Notes: generated by a model not told the origin, from the sequence alone. DNA of 64,000 nucleotides from Erythrobacter fulvus (GCF_028595285.1 NZ_JAQQXQ010000012.1:21425-85424), one strand, 5' to 3'; positions 27,084 to 35,280 are shown, counted from the stretch's first letter. Program-made: numbers and translations.

Positions 27084-27457
27084 CTGCGCCGGTTTCCCTT
27101 GCGCGGGCGACGTCCGCCGGCCGGATCGCCCTTGCCTTCACGGGCACGTTCGAGCGCCTTGTCCAGTTCCTCGGCCATGGTGTGATAATCGCGCTCCACC
27201 CCGCCCGCACGGCCAATCAGCACGTGATCGTGATCGGGCAGGCCCTGTGTCGGGAGCGCCGCGCGCAGCAACTCGCGAAAGCGCCGCTTCATGCGGTTGC
27301 GCACCACCGCATTGCCGATCTTCTTGGTGACGGTGATCCCGTAGCGGATGCCCTGCCCGTCATTCGGGCGGGTTAGCAGAACGAACCCGGTGCGGGCATT
27401 GCGCAGACCGGAATTGGCCGCAAGAAAATCCGCGCGCTTCGTAAGAACCGAGATCAT
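27080..27457 (-). CDS. rnpA: Ribonuclease P protein component
   Basis: 125-residue basic protein that partners RNase P RNA in 5' maturation of tRNAs. The RNR signature is GNAVVRNRMKRRFRELLR (residues 47-64). ITVTKKIG precedes it and HVLIGRAG follows. An arginine-rich tail ends the protein. It is separated from rpmH by 127 bases holding a structured repeat, longer than the gap common in this pair. Confidence 0.96.
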   Translation of the reverse strand: MISVLTKRADFLAANSGLRNARTGFVLLTRPNDGQGIRYGITVTKKIGNAVVRNRMKRRFRELLRAALPTQGLPDHDHVLIGRAGGVERDYHTMAEELDKALERAREGKGDPAGGRRPRKGNRRR

Positions 27458-27478
27458 TGCTGTCAGAATACGACAAAC

Positions 27479-27576
27479 GGGCTCCCAAAGGGAGCCCGCA
27501 AGGCCGAACGGCCGCCCGCAGCGACGCGGCCTTCAGGCCGTGTGAGCGAGGATGTCGCACCCGCGGAGGCGGGTGC
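27479..27576 (-). repeat. Structured dispersed repeat, copy A
   Basis: Read on the minus strand from 27576. Hairpin GCACCCGC/GCGGGTGC comes first, then the linker GACATCCTCGCTCACA, hairpin CGGCCT/AGGCCG, and the core GCGTCGCTGCGGGCGGCC. It ends with an 8-bp hairpin GGGCTCCC-TTT-GGGAGCCC (27479-27497). The linker and core recur at 34.4 kb, with different but still paired stem sequences. It lies between rpmH and rnpA and could affect processing of that transcript. Intrinsic termination is unlikely because no proper T-run follows. Confidence 0.8.
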
Positions 27577-27584
27577 GCAAAAAA

Positions 27585-27719
27585 TCACGCGCAAAGCTTC
27601 TTGCGGCCGCGGGCGCGGCGGGCACGAAGCACCTTGCGACCGCCGGGGGTCGCCTTGCGCGCGAAGAAACCGTGGCGACGGGCACGCACGAGATTGCTGG
27701 GCTGGAAGGTACGCTTCAT
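27585..27719 (-). CDS. rpmH: 50S ribosomal protein L34
   Basis: 44-residue, very basic protein of the large subunit. It starts [18 protein letters not shown] and ends [10 protein letters not shown], matching the whole family length (residues [14 protein letters not shown] in the middle). It is the first gene of the rpmH-rnpA-yidD-yidC-engB group. It lies 75 bases from the next minus-strand gene on the upstream side. Certain despite its size. Confidence 0.98.
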   Translation of the reverse strand: MKRTFQPSNLVRARRHGFFARKATPGGRKVLRARRARGRKKLCA

Positions 27720-27793
27720 ATCATCCTCGAAAAACTGGAGCCGGCAGTCCGGCGCACGGCTACCGCATGGCAGCCGGGATCAGGCAGGCGCGC

Positions 27794-28816
27794 TTATGGG
27801 AAAGCCCGACCCGAGTCAAGCAGGGCCAGCGGCATAGCGCCGGGATCGGCATAAGCCAGCCGCGGTTGTGCGGCACGCCGAATGTTGGCCAATGCCAGCG
27901 CAATTGACGAGCGCGCACTTTCCCCAATCGCCTCAACGGCGGGCACTGCGGCGAGCAATAATGTCATGGGCAAATCCGGCACCGACCGGCCGCGCGGTTC
28001 GGCCTGCGCTGCGACCCACTGCGCCATTTCGCTACCACTCAGCCACAGTGCCCCGGCATGCGGCACCGAATTGGTCATCGCATAGAATTCCCGTGCTTCC
28101 CCGGCGTTCATCCCCATTTCGGCGTAATAATCGAGATAGAGCCGGTTTTCCGGCGCATCCGGGGCGAAGTCGGCGGGCTCGCGGCCTGCCTCGTCGCGCC
28201 ACGAATGCACCGCGAAAAGCGCGCCCGGATCCATGCTGCGGCGGGTGCCGGCAAGGAACAATTCGACCGCGCCGGAACGCGCCGATCCGCCGCGCGGCAC
28301 GTGCGTGGCCAGCCCCGCAGCACGGATTGCGCGGCCCAGCGCAAGATTGGCAAGGTCATTGCTGGTGCCGGGGGCATCGAGAAACTCGATCACCTCCAGC
28401 CCGGGATTGGCCGCCAGCATCGCCGCGAAAGCTGCCGGACTGGCGGCATCGGTCGAATCGACCAGCGCCGCACGTTTCGGGTCAAGCACGCGGAAGGGAC
28501 CATATTGCGCAGTCCCCGCAAGGGCTGGCACAGCGCGCGGCGTGCGTGCGATGAAGCGCACCGGCTCCTGAACAACGGTTTCGGTGATCGTTACTGCGCC
28601 GCTGCGTGTCACGGTGGTGGTGGTCGCGGCCTGATAGGCGGGCGGCGGCATCGTGTCGGCGCTGTCCTCGACCCGCACCCATTGTCCTGTCGCCGGATCC
28701 CATTCCTCCACCCAGCTAACGCTGGCCACCACCCGCGCGCCCGACTGTGCCACAGCAGGCACCGCGGGCAACAACAGCGCGAAGGCGGCAAGCAACAGGG
28801 CAAAGGCGCGGTTCAT
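27794..28816 (-). CDS. Exported protein with ClpP/crotonase-like (COG3904-type) domain
   Basis: 340 residues. A clear signal peptide ends VPAVAQ. The C-terminal half has the pattern of periplasmic COG3904 proteins: LAANPGLEVIEFLDAPG, a glycine/serine segment GGSARSGAVELFLAGTRR and PGALFAVHSWRDEAG. In many relatives the segment before the AGG-like turn reads Cys-x-Ser-Ala-Cys; here both cysteines are absent. A serine in SARSG and the His of VHSW could still form an active site. Function is unknown; an envelope protein is inferred. Confidence 0.72.
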   Translation of the reverse strand: MNRAFALLLAAFALLLPAVPAVAQSGARVVASVSWVEEWDPATGQWVRVEDSADTMPPPAYQAATTTTVTRSGAVTITETVVQEPVRFIARTPRAVPALAGTAQYGPFRVLDPKRAALVDSTDAASPAAFAAMLAANPGLEVIEFLDAPGTSNDLANLALGRAIRAAGLATHVPRGGSARSGAVELFLAGTRRSMDPGALFAVHSWRDEAGREPADFAPDAPENRLYLDYYAEMGMNAGEAREFYAMTNSVPHAGALWLSGSEMAQWVAAQAEPRGRSVPDLPMTLLLAAVPAVEAIGESARSSIALALANIRRAAQPRLAYADPGAMPLALLDSGRAFP

Positions 28817-28960
28817 GCTGGCGATAATCGCCCCGCGCGCCTTCCGAAATTGCCAAGATTTATGCTTTAAAAACTCCTTAGCGCCGTTCCCAAGGCGCTC
28901 GACAAGCCTCTCTTAAGCCTGCACAATCGCATTCCGAAGGGCGGGGTCAGGGGGTTGCAG

Positions 28961-30451
28961 ATGGTCGCGCTGGTAAGAACGGTTGCCTATCTCGGGCTGG
29001 AGGCGCGCAGCGTCGAGGTGCAATGTCAGGTCGCCCCTGGGATGCCGCGCTTCACCATCGTCGGCCTGCCCGACAAGGCGGTGAGCGAAAGCCGGGAACG
29101 GGTGCAGGCGGCTTTGGCGGCCATGGGGCTGGCGCTGCCGCCCAAGCGGATCACGATCAATCTGTCACCCGCCGATCTGCCCAAGGACGGATCGCATTAC
29201 GACCTGCCGATCGCATTGGCGCTGCTCGCCGCGATGGGCGTGACCGATGCTGAGCAGCTGGGTGACTGGATCGCGGTGGGCGAGTTGTCGCTTGATGGGC
29301 GGGTTGTTGCCAGCCCCGGTGTACTGATCGCTGCCTTGCATGCCAGTGAGGCGGGCGCAGGGCTGATCTGCCCCGCCGAGCAAGGCCCCGAAGCACGCTG
29401 GGCGAGCGGGGTGCCGGTGCTCGCCCCGCGCGATCTCGTCAGCCTGCTTGGGCACCTCAAGGGCAGTCTCGTGCTCGAAGAGCCGCCACGCGGCGCGGTA
29501 ACCGATGCGGCGACGGGCAATGATCTGAAACAGGTGAAGGGGCAGGAAACCGCCAAGCGCGCGCTCGAGATTGCAGCGGCCGGCGGGCATAACCTGCTGA
29601 TGGTCGGCCCCCCGGGATCGGGGAAGAGCCTGCTCGCGTCGTGTCTGCCGGGCATCCTTCCCGAACTGGCCCCGGCCGATGCGCTCGAGGTATCGATGGT
29701 GCAATCGGTCGCCGGAACGCTGGAGGCCGGGCGGATCAGCCGCGCCAGGCCCTTTCGCGCACCGCACCATTCGGCCAGCATGGCGGCGCTTACCGGCGGC
29801 GGCCTGAAAGTGCGCCCCGGAGAGGTAAGCCTCGCGCATCTCGGCGTATTGTTCCTTGATGAGCTGCCCGAGTTCCAGCGCCCAGTGCTCGATTCGCTGC
29901 GCCAGCCGCTGGAGACGGGACAGGTCGATGTCGCCCGCGCCAATGCCCACGTCACCTTCCCCGCGCGGGTGCAGCTGGTCGCAGCAATGAACCCGTGCCG
30001 CTGCGGCTATGCCGGCGATCCAGCGCGCAACTGCAACAAGTATCAGCGTTGCGTCGGCGATTATCAGGGGCGGCTGTCCGGCCCGTTGCTCGACCGGATC
30101 GACCTGCATGTGCATGTCGCAGCGGTGAGCGCAATGGATATGGCGCTGCCTCCCCCGGCCGAGGGCAGTGCCGAGGTCGCCCGCCGGGTCGCCGCAGCCC
30201 GCAGCCATCAAACGGCCAGAGGTGTGCGCTCGAATGCCGAGCTGGAAGGCGAACGGCTTGAACAATATGCCACCCCGGACGAAGCTGGCCGCAAACTGCT
30301 GCTGCAGGCCGCAGAGAAACTGCGGCTGTCCGCACGCGGTTATACGCGAATGCTCAGGGTCGCGCGCACGATCGCCGACCTCGCCGAAGCACCGACCGTG
30401 GGCCGCGCCCATATCGCCGAGGCGCTATCATATCGACTGATGACGGGTTAA
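28961..30451 (+). CDS. comM: ComM/YifB family Mg-chelatase-like AAA+ ATPase
   Basis: 496 residues. The N-terminal S5-fold domain (VALVRTVAYLGLEARSVEV onward, about 1-170) precedes the AAA+ core with Walker A GPPGSGKSLLASCLPGI and Walker B FLDELPEF. A zinc-like cysteine cluster is seen in NPCRCGYAGDPARNCNKYQRC, and the C-terminal Mg_chelatase_C module closes the protein. ComM-type helicases promote branch migration when donor DNA is integrated during natural transformation. ATG 28961 was chosen, not the TTG at 28955. Confidence 0.94.
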   Translation: MVALVRTVAYLGLEARSVEVQCQVAPGMPRFTIVGLPDKAVSESRERVQAALAAMGLALPPKRITINLSPADLPKDGSHYDLPIALALLAAMGVTDAEQLGDWIAVGELSLDGRVVASPGVLIAALHASEAGAGLICPAEQGPEARWASGVPVLAPRDLVSLLGHLKGSLVLEEPPRGAVTDAATGNDLKQVKGQETAKRALEIAAAGGHNLLMVGPPGSGKSLLASCLPGILPELAPADALEVSMVQSVAGTLEAGRISRARPFRAPHHSASMAALTGGGLKVRPGEVSLAHLGVLFLDELPEFQRPVLDSLRQPLETGQVDVARANAHVTFPARVQLVAAMNPCRCGYAGDPARNCNKYQRCVGDYQGRLSGPLLDRIDLHVHVAAVSAMDMALPPPAEGSAEVARRVAAARSHQTARGVRSNAELEGERLEQYATPDEAGRKLLLQAAEKLRLSARGYTRMLRVARTIADLAEAPTVGRAHIAEALSYRLMTG

Positions 30452-30508
30452 GGAGCGGCGCAAGGCGGCGCGCCCATCCCTCACCCCGCGCTGCCGATCA
30501 AGGGCGCA

Positions 30509-31330
30509 GTGGCGATTTCTCACGATCCTTCAGCGACGGCAGCGACGCGGGACGCGCATAGTCCGCGCCGCTGGGCGGACAGACGGCAGCAACGTGCCGT
30601 CAGCCTTGCGATCGCACTGGCCTTGGAAGCGCTTATTCTGGCCTTGCTGTTCACGCTCGGCGCGCGGATCGCAGGTGATGACAAGGGCGATGAAGTCGTT
30701 ACCGAATTCGCCGCCAGCAACTTCACGCCCGAAGCCGAGCCGGAGGAGGAATCCCCGCCCGAACAACCGGAAGAAAGCGCCGCGACTCCGCCCGACCCGC
30801 AACCCGTGCCCGATCAACCGAACCCCGCACCAGAGCCGGTTCGCCAGCCGCCGCCACTGATATCCAATCCGACACCAGCGCCGCCGCCGCCCGAGCCCCA
30901 GCCGCGTCCGCAACCGAGCCCGTCGCCAACCATCGCGGCAAGGATTAATCCGAACCGCACCTACGGCCCAGCCGATACCGGACCGTCGCGGAGCAGCATG
31001 GACAGCGAACGGGTCGGCACTGCTCCCAATGGCGAACCGCTATATGCCGCACGTTGGTATCGCGAACCGACCCGTCAGGAACTGGCGGGCTATCTCTCTA
31101 CGGCCACCGGCCCGGGTTCGGCCCTGATCGCCTGCCGCACGGTCGAAGGCTATTATGTCGAGGATTGCGAGTTGCTAGGCGAAAGTCCGCAAGGGTCGCA
31201 GATCGGCCGCGCGGTGATGGCCGCCGCATGGCAATTCCGCGTGCGGCCTGCACGGATCGGCGGGCGCGAACAGTTCGGTTCCTGGGTGCGGATCAGGATC
31301 GATTACACCCAGAGCCGGACGCCACGCTAA
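30509..31330 (+). CDS. Proline-rich TonB-like protein
   Basis: 273 residues. A basic N-terminus, one membrane segment (about residues 31-52, SLAIALALEALILALLF), then a long acidic and proline-rich stretch (about 70-150). The C-terminal folded domain has ARWYREPTRQELAGY and VMAAAWQFRVRPARIGG. The domain order is that of energy-transducing TonB proteins spanning the periplasm, but the canonical TonB C-terminal YP motif is not clear. Start is GTG 30509 with AGGGCG upstream. It overlaps the convergent recQ by four bases. Confidence 0.75.
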   Translation: MAISHDPSATAATRDAHSPRRWADRRQQRAVSLAIALALEALILALLFTLGARIAGDDKGDEVVTEFAASNFTPEAEPEEESPPEQPEESAATPPDPQPVPDQPNPAPEPVRQPPPLISNPTPAPPPPEPQPRPQPSPSPTIAARINPNRTYGPADTGPSRSSMDSERVGTAPNGEPLYAARWYREPTRQELAGYLSTATGPGSALIACRTVEGYYVEDCELLGESPQGSQIGRAVMAAAWQFRVRPARIGGREQFGSWVRIRIDYTQSRTPR

Positions 31331-33117
31331 GCCTTCAGGTGCTCTCGCACCACCGCAACGAAATCCGCGCCCCAAGTCTCCAGCTTCTTTGCCCCCACAC
31401 CCGGTATCGTCCCCAGTTCACCGAGGGTTTCGGGGCACCGGTGCGCCATGTCGCGCAGCACCGAATCATGGAAGATGATATAGGCCGGAATGCCATGCTC
31501 GCTGGCCAGCGCCTTGCGCTTGTCGCGCAGCGCCTCAAACAATGGATTGCCGACCGGATTGGGTGCTGTATCCCCGCGCGAACGGCGGGTGCGGCGGGCG
31601 CGGGGCGGCGGTTCGACCAGAGCGACGGTCTGTTCGCCCTTGAGCACCGGGCGAGCCTCCGGCCCCAGCATCAGTCCCCCGTGTTCGGTGGCGGCCAGCA
31701 TCCCGCGGGCCAGCAGCGTGCGGGCAAGCGGACGCAACAATGCCGCTTCGGCGGTATCGACAATGCCGAACACCGACAGCGCATCGTGCCCGCGCGCGGT
31801 GATGCGTTCGTCGCTCTGCCCGGTCAGCACCTTCTCGACATGCCCGATGCCGTAGCTTTGACCGGTGCGATAGACGGCCGAAAGCAGCTTGCGCGCCAGT
31901 TCACCTGCCTCGACGATCTTAGGCGGATCGAGGCAATTGTCGCAGTTTCCGCATGTCGCGGGCGGATCCTCGCCGAAATGCCGGAGCAGGATTGCACGGC
32001 GGCAATCGGCTGTCTCGACCAGTGCGGCAAGGCTGTTGAGCCGTGTCTGCTCGCCCGCCAAGCGTTCGGGTTCGACATCGCCCAACCGTTGCCGCGCGAG
32101 CGAGAAGTCGCTTGCACCCCAGAACAGGTGCGCTTCGGCAGGATCACCGTCGCGCCCGGCGCGGCCGGTTTCCTGATAATAGGCCTCGATCGACTTGGGC
32201 AGCCCGGCGTGGATCACGAAGCGCACGTCGGGCTTGTCGATCCCCATGCCGAAAGCGATCGTGGCGACCATCACCATGTTTTCCGAAGCGACGAACTGCG
32301 CCTGAACGGCTGCGCGGCGCTGGGGATCGAGGCCGGCATGATAGAACCCGGCTTCGCGGCCCGTTCGGGCAATCTGGGCCGCCAGATCCTCGGTCTGTTT
32401 GCGGCTTGGCGCGTAGACGATGCCTGCGCCGGGCAAGCGTTGGAGAAGATCGGCAATCTGGCGCGAACCGTTGTTGCGCAGGGTGATCGCGTAACGGATG
32501 TTCGGACGATCGAACCCGGCAACGATCAGGCCATCGCCGGGAATGCCCAGCTGGCGCAGGACATCGGCGCGGGTTGCCTGATCGGCGGTAGCCGTGAGCG
32601 CGAGGCGGGGGACGTCGGGAAACCGGTCGAGCACAGGGCGCAGGGCACGATAATCGGGGCGGAAGTCATGCCCCCACTCGGACACGCAATGCGCCTCGTC
32701 GATGGCGAACAGCGCAATCCGCGTGCGTTCGAGCAGGTTCTGGAAACCTTCGGTCGATGCGCGTTCGGGAGCCACGTAAAGCAGATCGAGTTCACCACTG
32801 CGCAACGCCCCGGCAGTGGCGGCATTGTCTGCATCAGCAGACGTCATCGACGCTGCGCGAATTCCCGCAGCATGGGCCGAACGGATCTGGTCGTGCATCA
32901 GCGCAATCAAGGGCGAGATGACAATCGCCGTTCCGGCCCGGGCGAGCGCCGGGATCTGGTAGCACAGGCTCTTGCCTGCACCAGTCGGCATCAGCGCCAG
33001 CGTGTGTTCGCCGCGCATGACCCGCCCGATCACGGCCTCTTGCTGACCGCGAAAGCCGGCATAGCCGAAAGTGCGCCGGAGGATTTCGTGAAGGTCGGGA
33101 GAGGCAGCCGCGTGCAT
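31327..33117 (-). CDS. recQ: ATP-dependent DNA helicase RecQ
   Basis: 596-residue superfamily 2 3'-5' helicase. Motif 0 FGYAGFRGQQEAV, motif I LMPTGAGKSLCYQIPAL, motif II DEAHCVSEWGHDFRPDY, motif V/VI ATIAFGMGIDKPDVRFV and QETGRAGRDG are present. The zinc module is C-x16-C-x2-C-x2-C (ending CGNCDNC). It is followed by the winged helix and a C-terminal HRDC-like domain. It acts in recombination repair. Start is ATG 33117. Standard architecture. Confidence 0.96.
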   Translation of the reverse strand: MHAAASPDLHEILRRTFGYAGFRGQQEAVIGRVMRGEHTLALMPTGAGKSLCYQIPALARAGTAIVISPLIALMHDQIRSAHAAGIRAASMTSADADNAATAGALRSGELDLLYVAPERASTEGFQNLLERTRIALFAIDEAHCVSEWGHDFRPDYRALRPVLDRFPDVPRLALTATADQATRADVLRQLGIPGDGLIVAGFDRPNIRYAITLRNNGSRQIADLLQRLPGAGIVYAPSRKQTEDLAAQIARTGREAGFYHAGLDPQRRAAVQAQFVASENMVMVATIAFGMGIDKPDVRFVIHAGLPKSIEAYYQETGRAGRDGDPAEAHLFWGASDFSLARQRLGDVEPERLAGEQTRLNSLAALVETADCRRAILLRHFGEDPPATCGNCDNCLDPPKIVEAGELARKLLSAVYRTGQSYGIGHVEKVLTGQSDERITARGHDALSVFGIVDTAEAALLRPLARTLLARGMLAATEHGGLMLGPEARPVLKGEQTVALVEPPPRARRTRRSRGDTAPNPVGNPLFEALRDKRKALASEHGIPAYIIFHDSVLRDMAHRCPETLGELGTIPGVGAKKLETWGADFVAVVREHLKA

Positions 33118-33178
33118 GCCGCGGCCCTAGCCGATTGATTTGCACGAAGGCACCCGCGGGACGGGCGCTATCGACGGA

Positions 33179-33745
33179 TTATCCGGCAGCGGCAGCCTTT
33201 GCAGCGGCAAGGTCAACCACGTCACCCCTGCCAAGGCCGGTACCCAGATCGCTGCCGGGCGTGACGATCGTGCCATCCGCGCGCTTGCCGAGATTTTCCG
33301 GACGGGTCAGCCACAGATCCTGCGGGCCGAGGATCCGGCCGTCATGCGCAAGAATCGAAACCGGACCGATCGGCAACCGGTCCCGTTCGTCCACCAGAAC
33401 CGGGTCTTCAACAACCTGTTCGGTGCCGTATTTCTGGCCCCATTGGCGCAGCGCGAGCATCGCAGGAAGCAGATCAAGTCCCTTCTCTGTCAGGCGGTAT
33501 TCGATCTTGCGGCGATCATCGGCGCAGGGTTCGCGCTTGAGGATGCCATGCTCGACCAGCTTGGCGAGGCGGTTCGACAGGATGTTGCGGGCGATCCCGA
33601 GTTCGCTCAGGAATTCCTCGAAGTGCTTGAGACCGTTGAAACTCGCACGCAGGATCATGAACGACCAGCGTTCACCCATCACCTCAAGCGCCTGCGGAAG
33701 TCCGCATTCAATGAGGTCGCGCAGCGGTTCTCTCAATTCGCCCAT
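33179..33745 (-). CDS. HxlR family transcriptional regulator
   Basis: 188 residues. A winged helix-turn-helix domain (about 14-105) with GLPQALEVMGERWSFMILR, FNGLKHFEEFLSELGIARN and ILSNRLAKLVEHGIL is the HxlR pattern, preceded by a conserved N-terminal cysteine (Cys14) that in some members senses quinones or electrophiles. The C-terminal extension of about 80 residues is longer than in minimal HxlR proteins. It is divergent from a small exported protein gene; inverted repeats between the two are candidate operators. Confidence 0.88.
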   Translation of the reverse strand: MGELREPLRDLIECGLPQALEVMGERWSFMILRASFNGLKHFEEFLSELGIARNILSNRLAKLVEHGILKREPCADDRRKIEYRLTEKGLDLLPAMLALRQWGQKYGTEQVVEDPVLVDERDRLPIGPVSILAHDGRILGPQDLWLTRPENLGKRADGTIVTPGSDLGTGLGRGDVVDLAAAKAAAAG

Positions 33746-33817
33746 CGTTCAGTCCCTTCCCCTTGCGGGGTCATGTGTAACCGCTTTTGCGGGCAGTCAC
33801 AAAAAAATTTCAGTTTT

Positions 33818-33863
33818 CAGTTGCAACCAGAAACCTAGGTGATTAGGTGGCGAATAGCAACTG
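33818..33863. promoter_or_regulatory. Inverted repeats between hxlR-type gene and small secreted protein
   Basis: CAGTTGC (33818-33824) faces GCAACTG (33857-33863). Between them is the palindrome ACCTAGGT (33833-33840), and slightly downstream lies TTGCAAAATGCAA. The stretch is visibly AT-richer than its surroundings and lies in the 207-base divergent gap. Candidate operator and promoter region for both genes; binding is inferred. Confidence 0.5.
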
Positions 33864-33952
33864 GTTTTGATTCGAAATGTTGCGTTGCAAAATGCAAGGC
33901 AAACCCCCAAAGCGCAGCGCGCCCAAAATACTATAACGAAAGGACGTCCCCG

Positions 33953-34297
33953 ATGACCAACACCCTCTCCCTTCCCCGCACCGGCAAGTTTGCCGTGCTC
34001 GCTTCGGCTGTGCTCTACACCGCCATGACCTTCGGCGTCGCAACGTCGACTCCGGCGGCGAATGCTGCGGGCAGCGCCTATTACAGCGCCACGCTGGCGG
34101 CTCCTGCCGGCGAAGATCGCGTGGTTGCCGGCGGTGTCGCCTGGGCCTGCGAAGGCACCACCTGCGTCGCCAACAAGACCAGCGCGCGCGCGCTGCGCGT
34201 GTGCCGCGGCCTCAACCGGAAGTTCGGCGAAATCGCTTCTTTCTCGGCCAATGGCGAAGAGCTGGGCGCGGAAGAACTGGCCAAGTGCAACGGCTGA
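33953..34297 (+). CDS. Small secreted protein, CC_3452-like
   Basis: 114 residues with an N-terminal signal peptide (cleavage near TPAANAAG). The mature part has YYSATLAAP, WACEGTTCVANK, a Ser-Ala-Arg stretch, VCRGLNRKFGEIASF and a final LAKCNG, i.e. four spaced cysteines. I recall this pattern from small alphaproteobacterial proteins named after Caulobacter CC_3452; the name is from memory. ATG 33953 follows AAAGGA. It is divergent from the HxlR-type regulator, which may control it. Function is unknown. Confidence 0.78.
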   Translation: MTNTLSLPRTGKFAVLASAVLYTAMTFGVATSTPAANAAGSAYYSATLAAPAGEDRVVAGGVAWACEGTTCVANKTSARALRVCRGLNRKFGEIASFSANGEELGAEELAKCNG

Positions 34298-34320
34298 TCA
34301 GGGCCGACAATTGATCCCCG

Positions 34321-34404
34321 CCGTCCGGGCACCTCTCCAGCCCGGACGGACTTCCACAACCCCCGGCGCGCTTTCCCCGAGGCGCGACCGGGGGTTTGTT
34401 TTTT
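34321..34404 (+). terminator. Tandem hairpins with terminator after small secreted protein
   Basis: The first hairpin is a perfect 10-bp stem CCGTCCGGGC/GCCCGGACGG (34321-34349). The second pairs ACCCCCGG-CGCGC with GCGCG-A-CCGGGGGTT and runs into TTTGTTTTTT at 34395-34404, a classical intrinsic terminator for the plus-strand gene ending at 34297. Confidence 0.88.
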
Positions 34405-34422
34405 GGCGGGCTATTGTGTTCC

Positions 34423-34486
34423 GCACGCCATCCGGCGTGCGACATCCTCGCTCACACGCCCTGCGGGCGCGTCGCTGCGGGCGGCC
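34423..34486 (+). repeat. Structured dispersed repeat, copy B
   Basis: Hairpin GCACGCC-ATCC-GGCGTGC (34423-34440), linker GACATCCTCGCTCACA, hairpin CGCCC-TGC-GGGCG (34457-34469), then the core GCGTCGCTGCGGGCGGCC (ending 34486). Linker and core match copy A at 27.5 kb base for base, while both stems differ yet pair. A further GGCGCC-TTC-GGCGCC hairpin lies at about 34539-34553. It occupies the gap between a terminator and the end of the HAD gene. Confidence 0.8.
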
Positions 34487-34577
34487 ATGCAGGTGTGCTT
34501 CGCACGTCTGCGCCTTTGGCTTCGACTCCGGCCTTGCGGCGCCTTCGGCGCCAAACCAGTGCATTACCGCTCGCTGG

Positions 34578-35180
34578 TTACAACAATCCCGCTTCCACCA
34601 GCGCGGCCTCGAGCCCGGCGGCGTCGGTGAAGAGGTGCGCGGTCCAGCCCCTCGCCCTTGCTGCTTCGATGTTGGCGAGGTTGTCATCGGTGAAGAACAG
34701 CGCGGCACCCTTGTGTCCGCTGCGTTGCTCGACGATTTCGTAAATCCGCGGTTCGGGCTTGGCGATCTTCTCCACTCCCGAGACAATGATATCCTCGAAG
34801 TGGTCGAAAATCGGCTGGTTCGGACGAAACCCCGCCCAGAACTCGTCGCCGAAATTGGTCAGACAGTAGAGCGGAACGCCAGCCTGCGCGAGCCGTTCGA
34901 CCAGTTCGTGCGAGCCCTCCACCGGTCCCGTCACGGTTTCGTTGAAGCGCGCGGCATAGGCGCGGATATGCACTTCATATTGCGGGAACAGCGCGATCCG
35001 TTCGGGCACCATGTCGGCCAGCGCGCGGCCGCGATCATGTTCGAAATGCCATTCCTCGGTCACGACATTGGCAAGAAACCAGTCCAGCTCTTCCCGGTCT
35101 TCGATCAGCTTTTCGAACAGCGCCGAGAGCTGCCAATGGAACAGCACCCGCCCGATATCGAAGACCACCGCCTGGCTCAC
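34578..35180 (-). CDS. HAD family phosphatase, YihX-like
   Basis: 200 residues. Motif I is VVFDIGRVLFHW (Asp8 nucleophile; the DIG form is usual for this branch), motif II YCLTNFGDEFW, the lysine motif EKIAKPEPRIYE, and the metal motif FFTDDNLANIEAARARGW. Relatives include the glucose-1-phosphate phosphatase YihX and 2-haloacid dehalogenase-like enzymes. Physiological substrate is not evident. It lies downstream of rpmJ on the same strand, 100 bases away across a hairpin. Confidence 0.88.
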   Translation of the reverse strand: MSQAVVFDIGRVLFHWQLSALFEKLIEDREELDWFLANVVTEEWHFEHDRGRALADMVPERIALFPQYEVHIRAYAARFNETVTGPVEGSHELVERLAQAGVPLYCLTNFGDEFWAGFRPNQPIFDHFEDIIVSGVEKIAKPEPRIYEIVEQRSGHKGAALFFTDDNLANIEAARARGWTAHLFTDAAGLEAALVEAGLL

Positions 35181-35205
35181 GCCCGCCTGCTCCTTAAATG
35201 GTTTC

Positions 35206-35235
35206 GGCCCGCGCTCCGTTAAGGAGGCGGGCCGC
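35206..35235. repeat. Hairpin between rpmJ and HAD gene
   Basis: Perfect 8-bp outer stem CGGCCCGC (35206-35213) with GCGGGCCG (35228-35235) and an inner CTCC/GGAG stem. There is no T-tract on either strand, so it may be a processing or attenuation structure and not a strong intrinsic terminator after rpmJ. Confidence 0.55.
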
Positions 35236-35280
35236 CTGTTTGCCTGGCCGCCACCACTCGGCAGCCGGCCCGCGCATCAA

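Noticed and set aside
30840..30930. Proline-rich tandem repeat in the TonB-like gene as a DNA repeat
   Set aside because: The repetition is only the low-complexity Pro/Glu coding of a periplasm-spanning linker, with no fixed unit.
35206..35235. Intrinsic terminator of rpmJ
   Set aside because: The stem is strong but neither strand has a T-tract, so it is listed only as a hairpin.
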